From assembly GCA_002394685.1 (NCBI GenBank), contig DGUP01000075.1, forward strand, positions 1 through 13,316: a stretch of DNA of 13,316 nt, in the 5' to 3' direction. The position numbers and the translations under genes are program-made. The notes beneath the pieces are model-generated. The model saw only the letters and a program-made list of their open reading frames with translations. It was not told the origin of the DNA and did not search any database. Shown here in pieces: positions 6,259-13,316 of this stretch (positions within the stretch are counted from its first letter, which is position 1; the number at the start of each line of letters is the position of its first letter). Source of the stretch: Treponema sp. UBA4307. GTDB lineage: Bacteria > Spirochaetota > Spirochaetia > Treponematales > Treponemataceae.

Positions 6259-7341
6259 ATGGATAAAAAAACTAATGATGCTTCTGAAAAGGAAGTTAAG
6301 CCGCCAAAGCAAAGTTTTCAGTTGAAGCTTGCTTCAAAGGCTCATGCAGCAAAATATAAGAAACCTAACCCTGGACCAGTTTATTCCTGGCCTATGGGAA
6401 TATGGTTTTCTCTTTTCTTTGTAGTACCTCTGCTTATAATTGTAGTTTACTCTTTCCTTAAGAGAAATATTTACGGAAGTGTTCTTCCTCAGTTTTCACT
6501 TAAGGCCTATCAGCAGCTTTTTACACCAACCTACGGAATGGTTTTCCTCCGTACCCTGCTGATGACACTTATTTCTACTGCAATTACAATCCTCCTGGCC
6601 CTTCCATGCGGATATGCAATGGCAAGAAGCAAGCATCAGACTCTTCTTTTGATTCTGGTAATTGTTCCTTTCCTTACAAACAGCCTTATCCGTATTTTTG
6701 CCTGGATTACAATTCTTGGAGAAAACGGTCTTCTCAATCAGTTTGGAGCAGCTGTTTTCAGACTCTGGTGCAAAATCACCGGAAATGAAAGTGCTGTTTT
6801 TAAGGCCGGAAAATTCATGAATACAAAGGGAGCTGTTGTTCTTGTAAGCATTTACATGCAGCTTCCATATGCTATTCTTCCAGTATTTACTGCTGTTGAC
6901 CGTTTTGACTTCAGCCTTCTGGAAGCAGCCCGTGACCTGGGAGCAACAAAGCCTCAGTCTGTTTTCAAAATTCTTCTTCCTGGAATCAGAAGTGGAATTA
7001 CATCAGCATTGATTTTTACATTTATTCCGATTTTCGGTTCTTATGTAGTTCCAAACCTTGTTGGTGGCATGGACAGTTACATGATTGGAAACATCATTGT
7101 TGACCAGGTACAGAAAACCCGTAACTGGCCTCTTGCAGCAGCCTTCTCACTTATTCTTACCCTTATTTCAATGGCAGGAATTCTTATCATGCTGTCTTCA
7201 AACCGTAAACAGGCTAAGGAAAATGCTGTTTCAAACAAGGAAGATTCAACTGAAGCTATTGCAGGTTCCCTTATTACAAAAGAAATTTCTTCAGCTAAGG
7301 ATGGCCTTAAATCTGCAGCTTCTAACGGAGGTAACAAATAA
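6259..7341 (+). CDS. potB: Spermidine/putrescine ABC transporter permease PotB
   Basis: The 360-residue permease has six predicted helices. The first hydrophobic segment lies at about 47-66, after an unusually long basic N-terminal cytoplasmic stretch. The EAA loop that docks on the ATPase is at 222-242 (EAARDLGATK onward, ending LLPGI). The C-terminal 45 residues beyond the last helix are hydrophilic and rich in Ser, Ala and Lys; E. coli PotB is shorter (about 285 residues), so both ends are extended here. GAGG lies eight bases before the ATG. The stop codon overlaps the potC start (TAATG), so translation is coupled. Confidence 0.94.
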   Translation: MDKKTNDASEKEVKPPKQSFQLKLASKAHAAKYKKPNPGPVYSWPMGIWFSLFFVVPLLIIVVYSFLKRNIYGSVLPQFSLKAYQQLFTPTYGMVFLRTLLMTLISTAITILLALPCGYAMARSKHQTLLLILVIVPFLTNSLIRIFAWITILGENGLLNQFGAAVFRLWCKITGNESAVFKAGKFMNTKGAVVLVSIYMQLPYAILPVFTAVDRFDFSLLEAARDLGATKPQSVFKILLPGIRSGITSALIFTFIPIFGSYVVPNLVGGMDSYMIGNIIVDQVQKTRNWPLAAAFSLILTLISMAGILIMLSSNRKQAKENAVSNKEDSTEAIAGSLITKEISSAKDGLKSAASNGGNK

Positions 7342-8213
7342 TGAAAAACCCATTTGTAATTCTCTTTAGAAGAAAAAATGCTACCCATCCTACAGAACCG
7401 AACCGCCACGCAAAAAGGAACTGGAAGAAACATCAGCCGGCTTTCTCTTTCTCAAAGACAATGCTTGCACTGGTTCTTGCATTCCTCTTTATTCCGCTTT
7501 TTGTAATCATCTTTTTCTCTTTCAATGAGTCAAAGGATACAACTTTTACAAATTTCTCACTGGTCTGGTACCAGAAGCTTTTCTTTGAAAGCCGCCCTCT
7601 CTGGCAGTCACTGTTAAACAGTTTTATTATTGCAATAACTTCAAGTCTTGTTGCAACTATTCTGGGAACAATGGCCGCAATTGGAAACAGCTGGTACAAA
7701 TTCTGGGGAAAGAAATACATTCAGTCTGTAAGTTTCCTCCCAATGGTTCTGCCGGAAGTTATTATGGGTCTTTCCCTTCTTATCTTCTTTAATTTTGTAA
7801 AGCTGCCATTGGGATTATTTACAATCTTTATTGCTCACACAACCTTCTGTCTGCCTTTTGTTTACCTTATGGTTGGTGCCCGTGTTGATGAATTTGATTA
7901 TTCTATTATTGAAGCAAGCCACGACCTGGGAGCAAATGAAGTTCAGACTCTCTTTAAGGTTATAATTCCTGCAATTCTGCCGGGAATTATTTCAGGTTTT
8001 GTTATGAGCATTACCCTTTCTCTGGAAGATTATGTAATCACATTCATGGTCAGCGGTCCGGGAAGCACAACCCTTCCTCTTTACGTAAACTCAATGATTC
8101 GTTTTGGAGTTAGCCCTGTAATCAATTCTCTTTCATTTATTTTGATTCTGGCTATCTGTTTAATCACTGTTGCCGGCAGAAAGTTCCTTAAGTCTTTTGC
8201 CGCAAGTCATTAA
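7341..8213 (+). CDS. potC: Spermidine/putrescine ABC transporter permease PotC
   Basis: The 290-residue second permease subunit has its first helix at about 40-61, preceded by a basic N-terminal stretch. Further helices lie in 91-115, 131-151, 156-180 and 210-228, and the last in 262-279. The EAA loop is at 191-211 (EASHDLGANE onward). A strong SD (GGAGG) lies nine bases before the ATG, inside the end of potB. It pairs with PotB to form the translocation channel. A 174-base gap with a hairpin separates it from potD. Confidence 0.94.
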   Translation: MKNPFVILFRRKNATHPTEPNRHAKRNWKKHQPAFSFSKTMLALVLAFLFIPLFVIIFFSFNESKDTTFTNFSLVWYQKLFFESRPLWQSLLNSFIIAITSSLVATILGTMAAIGNSWYKFWGKKYIQSVSFLPMVLPEVIMGLSLLIFFNFVKLPLGLFTIFIAHTTFCLPFVYLMVGARVDEFDYSIIEASHDLGANEVQTLFKVIIPAILPGIISGFVMSITLSLEDYVITFMVSGPGSTTLPLYVNSMIRFGVSPVINSLSFILILAICLITVAGRKFLKSFAASH

Positions 8214-8247
8214 TTTAAGCCTATTGATAAGGCGATTATTTCTTGAA

Positions 8248-8278
8248 ACCAGGGTAAAGGAAAGTTCCCTGCCCTGGT
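8248..8278 (+). other. Intercistronic hairpin between potC and potD
   Basis: ACCAGGG (8248-8254) pairs perfectly with CCCTGGT (8272-8278), extended inward by a T·G and an A-T pair to nine. The loop is 13 bases, and ATTTTCCCC follows. The U-tract is short, so it may be a partial terminator/attenuator or a 3'-end stabiliser for potABC mRNA rather than a full terminator. The rest of the 8214-8387 gap holds a small TAGAT/ATCTA inverted repeat (8355-8370) just before the potD SD, and no clear promoter. Confidence 0.5.
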
Positions 8279-8387
8279 ATTTTCCCCACACATGGTAATA
8301 AAACATTTCCGGTAAAAGCGTTTTGTTAAAGCGGCCGGAGGTGTTATTTTGTAATAGATTTTGTGATCTAGAGGAGATTTTTCAAAA

Positions 8388-9446
8388 ATGAAAAAAATCA
8401 CAAAAGTTACACTGGCAGCTGCAGCATTTGCAGCTGTATTTGGATTTGCTTCCTGCTCTAAGAGCTCAGGCAATAGCAGCGAAAGAGTTCTCAACCTTTA
8501 CAACTGGACTTATTACACTCCAGATGATGTAATTGCAGCTTTTGAAAAAGAATTCAACTGCAAGGTTAACGTTGACTCTTATGCAAGCAACGAAGAAATG
8601 TACACAAAGATCGTTGGCGGCGCAAAGGGTTACGACATTGTTGTTCCTTCACAGGATTATGTTTCAATCATGATTGAACAGGGTATGCTGCAGAAGCTTG
8701 ATCACTCAAAACTGACAAATGCAGGAAATATTAATCCGGCTGTTCTGGAAAAGGCTACTTATGACCCGACAATGGAATATGCAGTTCCATACTATCTGGG
8801 AGCAGCAGGTATTTCTGTAAATAAAACAAAAATCAATACAACAGATTATGCCAGAGACTGGGGCATTTTTGCAGACAAGCGCTTTGCAGGCCACGCTTCC
8901 ATGATGGATGATATGCGCGAAGTTATGGGCGATGCTCTTGTTCACCTGGGTTACAGCGTAAACTCAACTGATGAAGCAGAACTGGATGCAGCAACAAAAC
9001 TGATTAACGAACAGTGGAAGCCAAATCTTGCAAAATTCGATGCAGAAGGCTTTGGTAAGTCATTCTCACAGGGCGATTTCTGGCTCTGTCAGGGTTATGC
9101 CGAAGTTATTTTTGGTGAAATTGAAGAAAGCAAATGGGATAACGTTGACTTCTTTATTCCTGAAGAAGGCGGCCCATGTTACCTGGACAGCATGTGTATC
9201 CTTAAGGGTGCAAAGCACTATGACCTGGCAATGGAATTCATCAACTTTATCCACAGACCGGAAAACTATGCAAAGTTCCTGGATTTCTTCCATTTCCCTT
9301 GCTACGTAAACCTGCCTGCAGCTGAATTTACAACAGAAACACCTATGTATCAGGCTGAAATGATGGATAACTGTGTTCTCAAGAATGATGTAGGTGAAGA
9401 TCTGCTTAAGTTCGTAGACCGCTGGGAAACAATCCGTATTCAGTAG
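8388..9446 (+). CDS. potD: Spermidine/putrescine-binding lipoprotein PotD
   Basis: The 352-residue substrate-binding protein delivers polyamine to PotABC. The N-terminus is a lipoprotein signal: KK, an alanine-rich hydrophobic core, and Cys23 after GFAS, so it should be lipid-anchored in the periplasmic space. Conserved PotD features are LNLYNWTYYTPDD (35-47), the DIVVPSQDYV segment (83-92), MDDMREVMGDAL (173-184), PEEGG (258-262) and YLDSM (265-269). By alignment from memory with E. coli PotD, the D/E pair in DDMREV and D267 fall on amine-contacting positions. The tryptophan of the E. coli IWNGS motif has no clear counterpart here (FWLCQGY, 231-237). GAGGAG lies 11 bases before the ATG. It is followed by a strong terminator that ends the operon. 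Confidence 0.93.
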   Translation: MKKITKVTLAAAAFAAVFGFASCSKSSGNSSERVLNLYNWTYYTPDDVIAAFEKEFNCKVNVDSYASNEEMYTKIVGGAKGYDIVVPSQDYVSIMIEQGMLQKLDHSKLTNAGNINPAVLEKATYDPTMEYAVPYYLGAAGISVNKTKINTTDYARDWGIFADKRFAGHASMMDDMREVMGDALVHLGYSVNSTDEAELDAATKLINEQWKPNLAKFDAEGFGKSFSQGDFWLCQGYAEVIFGEIEESKWDNVDFFIPEEGGPCYLDSMCILKGAKHYDLAMEFINFIHRPENYAKFLDFFHFPCYVNLPAAEFTTETPMYQAEMMDNCVLKNDVGEDLLKFVDRWETIRIQ

Positions 9447-9481
9447 TTTTTAATACCTGATAAAAGGATTTTCCTTTACAT

Positions 9482-9517
9482 AAAGCGCCTTCTTTTACAG
9501 AGGGCGCTTTTTCTTTT
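9482..9517 (+). terminator. Rho-independent terminator of the pot operon
   Basis: AAAGCGCC (9482-9489) pairs with GGCGCTTT (9503-9510), extended inward by a T·G and a T-A pair to ten. A 9-base loop separates the arms, and the U-rich tract TTCTTTTT follows at once. It ends potABCD about 36 bases after the potD stop. Confidence 0.92.
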
Positions 9518-9557
9518 TATATTATTTTTCGTTTCTATAAACAAAATCAAAAAAAAT

Positions 9558-9586
9558 TTTACTTTAAGCGCAAACCGGTTTATCAT
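9558..9586 (+). promoter_or_regulatory. Predicted promoter of the GGDEF-EAL gene
   Basis: TTTACT (9558-9563) and TATCAT (9581-9586) are separated by 17 bases; the hexamers match consensus at four and five positions. The expected start, about 9593, is within a few bases of the ATG at 9596. No SD is visible, so the message may be leaderless. Confidence 0.45.
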
Positions 9587-9595
9587 TAAATTATT

Positions 9596-11398
9596 ATGAA
9601 AAGTAGTGCAGCTAACTTAGATTTTTTTCAAATTTTGGAAAATCTTCAGGCTGCAGTCTGTGTGATTGCTCTGGAAGATAATTCAAATTTTAAAATAGAA
9701 TATTTAAATAAGTGCTTTATTCAGACTACACAGAATTTAATTCCGGTAGATCAGGATATATCTGTTTTCAGCAGTTTTTTTGACTCAGAATGGAACTGGA
9801 AAGAAACTGCAACCCTGTGTCTGGAAAGGAAAACTTCTACAGAAAAAGAGTGCTTTTTTTCACCAGTGAAAACTTTTTTTAAGGTCCGCTTTTCCCTGCT
9901 GGAAAACAACAAACTTCTACTCCTGCTGGAAGATATTAGCGGCTTAAAAGAAAAAGATCTTTTTATTAAAAAGCAGAATCTCCGGCTTGAGCAGCTGGCC
10001 CGGGACTTGAATCTGAGCAGAAATGAATTAAAACGCAGGCTGAACAGCATTGAAATGTTAAACAGTCAGCTTCGTTCTGCAGCATACCACGACGCCCTTA
10101 CAAACTTAAATAACCGCTTTCTCTACAAAACTCATGTTATGGATGCAGCCCGTATTGCCGATGAAAAGAACTGGAAATTTGCTGTAGTTCTTTTTGATGT
10201 GGACAACATAAAAGTTATAAATGATGCCCAGGGAGCAAATGCAGGGGATCATGTTTTGCAGACCATTGCCCGGGAATTGCGCAGGATGGAAAATCAGGAT
10301 ACAACGGCCTACAGGATGAACGGGGACGATTTTATCCTCCTTAAGCAGAATCTGACTGACAGAAATCAGATCATCACCCTTACGGAAGACTTAAAGAAAA
10401 GGCTGAATGAAAAAGACATATATATTTCCGGTGGAATTGTAATTTATCCTGAAGATTCAAAAAATGCAGGGGACCTTCACACCTTTGCAGACATGGCAAA
10501 ATCTGAAGCTAAAAAAACTGGAAAAAATTCCATCAAACTATTTAAACAGGTGATGCAGGAAAAGTTTATTTCCAAGGTTAACATTGAAAGTAAAATGACT
10601 AAAGCCATGGACAACAACCTTTTTCAGCTTTACTTTCAGCCTCAGTTCGATGCGGCTACTAATGAGCTCCGGGGTTTTGAAGCACTCATCCGCTGGTACG
10701 ACAAAGATTTAGGCTGGATTAGTCCGGAAGAATTTATTCCTCTTGCAGAAGAATCAAACCTGGTTATTCCAATCGGGGACTGGGTAATGGAAAAGGGAAT
10801 GGATACTCTGGAGGAATGGGAAAAGAAATACGGTTTCGATGGTATTTTAAGCATAAACGTTTCCCCTGTTCAGTTTGCAAAAGAAGATTTTCTCAGTAAA
10901 TTCAAGGAAAAACTTCTGCGCCATAAAATTAATCCTGCTCACCTGGAAGTTGAAATTACGGAAGGCATTCTCATTCATGATGTAGAAGCGGCTGTGCATA
11001 AGCTTAACGAAATAAAGGAACTGGGCTCAGGCATTTCCCTGGATGATTTTGGAACAGGCTATTCCTCTCTCCGTTACCTGCAGATTCTTCCGCTTACAAC
11101 CCTTAAAATCGACAAGAGTTTTATTTCCAACATCAATAACAAAACCGGCACTGAAGCCCACATTACAGAAAGCATTGTTTCCATGGTGTCAAAAATGGGT
11201 CTTGATACAATTGCGGAAGGTGTTGAAACGGAAGAACAGTTAAACATCCTTAAACAGATTAACTGTAAAAATATCCAGGGATTTCTCAAGGGGAAACCAA
11301 TGCCAAAAGAAACCTGCGACAAACTTTTAAGCGGAGATATTTCAGCAGTAGTTTCCCTTGAAGAAGAGAAACATATTTTTGTAAAACCTGAAGAATAA
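9596..11398 (+). CDS. PAS-like/coiled-coil/GGDEF-EAL cyclic-di-GMP protein, probably a phosphodiesterase
   Basis: The 600-residue cytosolic protein has no signal or membrane segment. A PAS-like sensory domain spans about 11-115, followed by a charged coiled coil (about 117-160). The GGDEF domain spans about 164-318. Its site motif is NGDDF (242-246) instead of GGDEF, and the usual GH of the preceding helix is GA (213-214), so diguanylate cyclase activity is doubtful; metal-site D201 remains. The EAL domain (about 325-580) looks complete: E362-A-L, N421, E453/E456, D483-D484 in the LDDFGTGYSSL loop, K504, E541 and Q561. The most likely role is c-di-GMP hydrolysis, with the degenerate GGDEF acting as a GTP-responsive regulatory module, as in known composite proteins. 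It is separated from pot genes by a strong terminator. It converges with the endonuclease-like gene, with eight bases between the stops. Confidence 0.92.
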   Translation: MKSSAANLDFFQILENLQAAVCVIALEDNSNFKIEYLNKCFIQTTQNLIPVDQDISVFSSFFDSEWNWKETATLCLERKTSTEKECFFSPVKTFFKVRFSLLENNKLLLLLEDISGLKEKDLFIKKQNLRLEQLARDLNLSRNELKRRLNSIEMLNSQLRSAAYHDALTNLNNRFLYKTHVMDAARIADEKNWKFAVVLFDVDNIKVINDAQGANAGDHVLQTIARELRRMENQDTTAYRMNGDDFILLKQNLTDRNQIITLTEDLKKRLNEKDIYISGGIVIYPEDSKNAGDLHTFADMAKSEAKKTGKNSIKLFKQVMQEKFISKVNIESKMTKAMDNNLFQLYFQPQFDAATNELRGFEALIRWYDKDLGWISPEEFIPLAEESNLVIPIGDWVMEKGMDTLEEWEKKYGFDGILSINVSPVQFAKEDFLSKFKEKLLRHKINPAHLEVEITEGILIHDVEAAVHKLNEIKELGSGISLDDFGTGYSSLRYLQILPLTTLKIDKSFISNINNKTGTEAHITESIVSMVSKMGLDTIAEGVETEEQLNILKQINCKNIQGFLKGKPMPKETCDKLLSGDISAVVSLEEEKHIFVKPEE

Positions 11399-11406
11399 CA
11401 ATTAAA

Positions 11407-11904
11407 TTACGTATTTATGTGGTATTCCACGTATCTTACCCTGCCGTTAAGGACCGCTTCTTTTATTTCCCGCTCCCTCTGGCTTAAAGCAGATTCTCCG
11501 GTTTTTACCTCAATAAAGAGAACTTCGTTAACCTTCTCCCCCTGAGCGCTTCCAGGAAAAGCAACATAATCCACAGGCTTACCCACAAAACGTACATCGC
11601 CCGGATTACAGGGGAAATTAGGAAGATATGGAGCCAGCTGTTCAGAAAACTGTCCGCCCAGAACAGAGCGGCTCCTTTTTACAGCGTCCCTTCTTTCCTC
11701 AGAAATCATCTTTTTATCCACAAGTTTTTGAATCCACCTGCCTGAAAAGAAAACTAAAACCAGGACAACCATTGTGAATAAAATAAAAAGTATAAGAAAT
11801 AAAGGACTTCCTTCAAAAAAACCTTTTATTTCTCCAAAAAAATTCTTTAGTAAAAAATTACCTGATCCATCCGGAACAAGTAGTTCTTCAGCAACTTCAT
11901 TCAT
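11407..11904 (-). CDS. Membrane-anchored endonuclease-like protein related to archaeal Holliday junction resolvases
   Basis: The 165-residue form starts at the ATG at 11904, preceded by GGGAG six bases upstream. An in-frame ATG at 11943 lacks an SD and is less likely. Residues 34-54 form one strong membrane helix. The soluble C-terminal part carries a PD-(D/E)XK-like set: GQFSEQ (84-89, possible early acidic residue E88), GKPVDYVAF with D112, and FIEVKTG with E132 and K134. The SQREREIKEAV helix and NGRVRYVEYHI end match the family (COG4741-type, Endonuc_Holl) as I remember it. Family members are predicted nucleases, not biochemically established ones, and a membrane-tethered nuclease of unknown substrate is the fair description. 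It is divergent from the OmpA-domain gene with a 111-base interval. Confidence 0.8.
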   Translation of the reverse strand: MNEVAEELLVPDGSGNFLLKNFFGEIKGFFEGSPLFLILFILFTMVVLVLVFFSGRWIQKLVDKKMISEERRDAVKRSRSVLGGQFSEQLAPYLPNFPCNPGDVRFVGKPVDYVAFPGSAQGEKVNEVLFIEVKTGESALSQREREIKEAVLNGRVRYVEYHINT

Positions 11905-12015
11905 AATCAGCTCCCACAAAATAGAATGAAACAATCCTACCATAAAAATGTTCTTAATGCATAAGGAATAAAAACCGATAATAGAAAAGGTATTTTTATT
12001 CTCAAGAGGTAATTT

Positions 12016-13299
12016 ATGAAGAGATTTAATTTTAAGCTTCTTACAGCCCTGTTTCTGTTAACCGCCGGCTGCAGCGCTTTTGCACAGACATCTTCTGCGG
12101 CAAAGGTAAATACAAAATCAGGACCTGTTAAACTTGAATACAAATATCAAAAGGACGACAGTTACAGAATTCTTTCCACAGTTGAAGAAGATGTTTACGT
12201 AAATTCAAGACTGGATCACAAAGCCCGTATCATAAACCGGGTTTCAGCAACAGTTACCTCTGCAAGTAATAACAGCGGACTCCACGATGCAACTTTTATG
12301 ACAACAGAAGAATCTGTGGGAGTTGATACAGGAAAAACCTTCAGCTGGGGGGAAGAATATCACTCAGTTTTTGAAAAAGATGCTCAGGGAAAATATACAA
12401 TTGGTGACGAATATTTTATGCCTACTGTAAGAGATGTACCATTTTTCCCGGACAAGGCTGTTAAACCAGGAGACAGCTGGACAGCAGACGGCCACGAAGC
12501 TCACGACTTAAGACAGACTTTTGGAATGAAAAAGCCATACCTGGTACCATTCACTGCAAATTACACCTATAAGGGAACGGTAACTGAAAACGGCAAAAAA
12601 CTTCACCTTATCCGCTGCACCTACAATCTGTATACAGAAACTCCAGAAAGAACAAATCCCCAGCCTTACTACAACGACTATCCGGTTATGATGATGGGTT
12701 TTAGTGATGAAGATATTTACTTCGACAATGAGAGAGGTATGATTGATCACTACACAGAAAAGTTCAGGATTATCATGGAAAGCGCCTACGGAACTGTATA
12801 TGAGTTTACAGGAACAGCCCACGCAGAAGTTGCAGATTTAGTCCGCACATCTACAGAAAAAAATGTTGATGATGTACAGAATAAAATTCAGGACATGGGA
12901 CTTGATAACGTAACTGTAACCAGGGGAGAAAAAGGATTGACCATTGCCCTTGAAAACATTCAGTTTAAAGCTGAAAGCGCAATTCTTCTGGACAGCGAAA
13001 AACTTAAGCTGCAGAAAATTGCAAAAATTCTTGAGCTTTATCCAAACAACGATATTCTGGTTGTAGGACACACTGCCCTTTCAGGCACTGAAGCAAGCAG
13101 AAGAATTCTTTCAGAGCACAGGGCTGAATCTGTAGCAAACTTCCTGATTAAACTGGGGGTAAAGGACAAGTACCACATATTTACCCAGGGCATGGGTTCT
13201 ACACAGCCAGTTGCAGACAACTACAATGCAGACGGCACCCCTAACAGGGAAGGCATGGCCCGAAACAGAAGAGTTGAAATCATCATTCTTGATAAATAG
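12016..13299 (+). CDS. Exported protein with C-terminal OmpA-like domain
   Basis: The 427-residue protein has AGAGG six bases before the ATG. The signal peptide is KRFNFK, a hydrophobic core (8-18), then LTAGCSAFA; cleavage after A23 (AFA-Q) is likely, although C19 leaves a relaxed spirochaetal lipobox possible. Residues 35-275 form a beta-rich region with no family I recognise. Residues 280-303 form a BON-like or linker segment (NVDDVQNKIQDMGLDNVTV). Residues 313-427 are OmpA-like, with GHTALSG (351-357), LSEHRAESV (365-373) and NRRVEI (417-422). In most OmpA domains the motif is GHTD; here A354 replaces the Asp that contacts peptidoglycan diamino acids, while R369 is kept. The layout resembles treponemal OmpA-domain proteins such as Tp0624 of T. 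pallidum (from memory). The stop codon lies within the 20-base repeat copy at the window end. Confidence 0.85.
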   Translation: MKRFNFKLLTALFLLTAGCSAFAQTSSAAKVNTKSGPVKLEYKYQKDDSYRILSTVEEDVYVNSRLDHKARIINRVSATVTSASNNSGLHDATFMTTEESVGVDTGKTFSWGEEYHSVFEKDAQGKYTIGDEYFMPTVRDVPFFPDKAVKPGDSWTADGHEAHDLRQTFGMKKPYLVPFTANYTYKGTVTENGKKLHLIRCTYNLYTETPERTNPQPYYNDYPVMMMGFSDEDIYFDNERGMIDHYTEKFRIIMESAYGTVYEFTGTAHAEVADLVRTSTEKNVDDVQNKIQDMGLDNVTVTRGEKGLTIALENIQFKAESAILLDSEKLKLQKIAKILELYPNNDILVVGHTALSGTEASRRILSEHRAESVANFLIKLGVKDKYHIFTQGMGSTQPVADNYNADGTPNREGMARNRRVEIIILDK

Positions 13300-13316
13300 C
13301 CCGAATGTCGAGTTTT
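13297..13316 (+). repeat. Second, truncated copy of the foldback-element arm
   Basis: The 20 bases TAGCCCGAATGTCGAGTTTT are identical to 37-56 and match the reverse complement of 254-273 with one difference. The sequence starts with the TAG stop of the OmpA-domain gene and runs to the last base of the window, so the rest of this copy is outside view. Confidence 0.9.

Noticed and set aside
26..13316. The whole window as a composite mobile element bounded by the two repeat copies
   Set aside because: The interior is ordinary chromosomal housekeeping content (rplM, rpsI, recX, pot) with no mobility genes. Two dispersed copies flanking it are more simply independent insertions.

Overview
The window looks like a chromosomal segment of a host-associated Treponema (Spirochaetota). 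This is inferred from gene content and order, without any database search. The block rplM-rpsI-recX has the order I recall from T. pallidum. The potABCD spermidine/putrescine importer and the N-terminally novel OmpA-domain exported protein also have treponemal counterparts I recall. The DNA is AT-rich, with A/T-tract intergenic regions, and most genes have good Shine-Dalgarno (SD) sites.

Layout. Positions 1-308 hold no convincing gene. They carry a foldback repeat of about 260 bp (26-284) whose two arms pair colinearly along most of their length. Next is a CyaB/CYTH-type protein (309-899) and a bidirectional terminator. The minus-strand cluster, in transcription order, is rplM, rpsI, recX and a response regulator with an N-terminal excisionase/MerR-like helix-turn-helix (3166 down to 935). 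A structured leader begins at or near the predicted rplM transcription start. Two more minus-strand units follow: a two-helix small membrane protein (3617-3372), and the overlapping azlC-azlD branched-chain amino acid exporter (4802-3737), with near-consensus promoters in front of each. On the plus strand lie potA, potB, potC and potD (5021-9446), with a hairpin between potC and potD and a strong terminator after potD. They are followed by a PAS-coiled-coil-GGDEF-EAL protein (9596-11398), a convergent membrane-anchored Holliday-resolvase-like PD-(D/E)XK protein (11904-11407), and a secreted OmpA-domain protein (12016-13299).

The last 20 bases of the window, which include the stop codon of the OmpA-domain gene, are identical to 37-56 in the first repeat. 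This shows the foldback repeat is a dispersed genomic element, and a second copy may start where the window stops.

Most genes here are recognisable families. The least explained things are the foldback repeat, the rplM leader, a set of three genes whose promoters abut their start codons with no SD, and the OmpA domain lacking its peptidoglycan-binding aspartate. I found no CRISPR array, phage, tRNA, rRNA or transposase gene.
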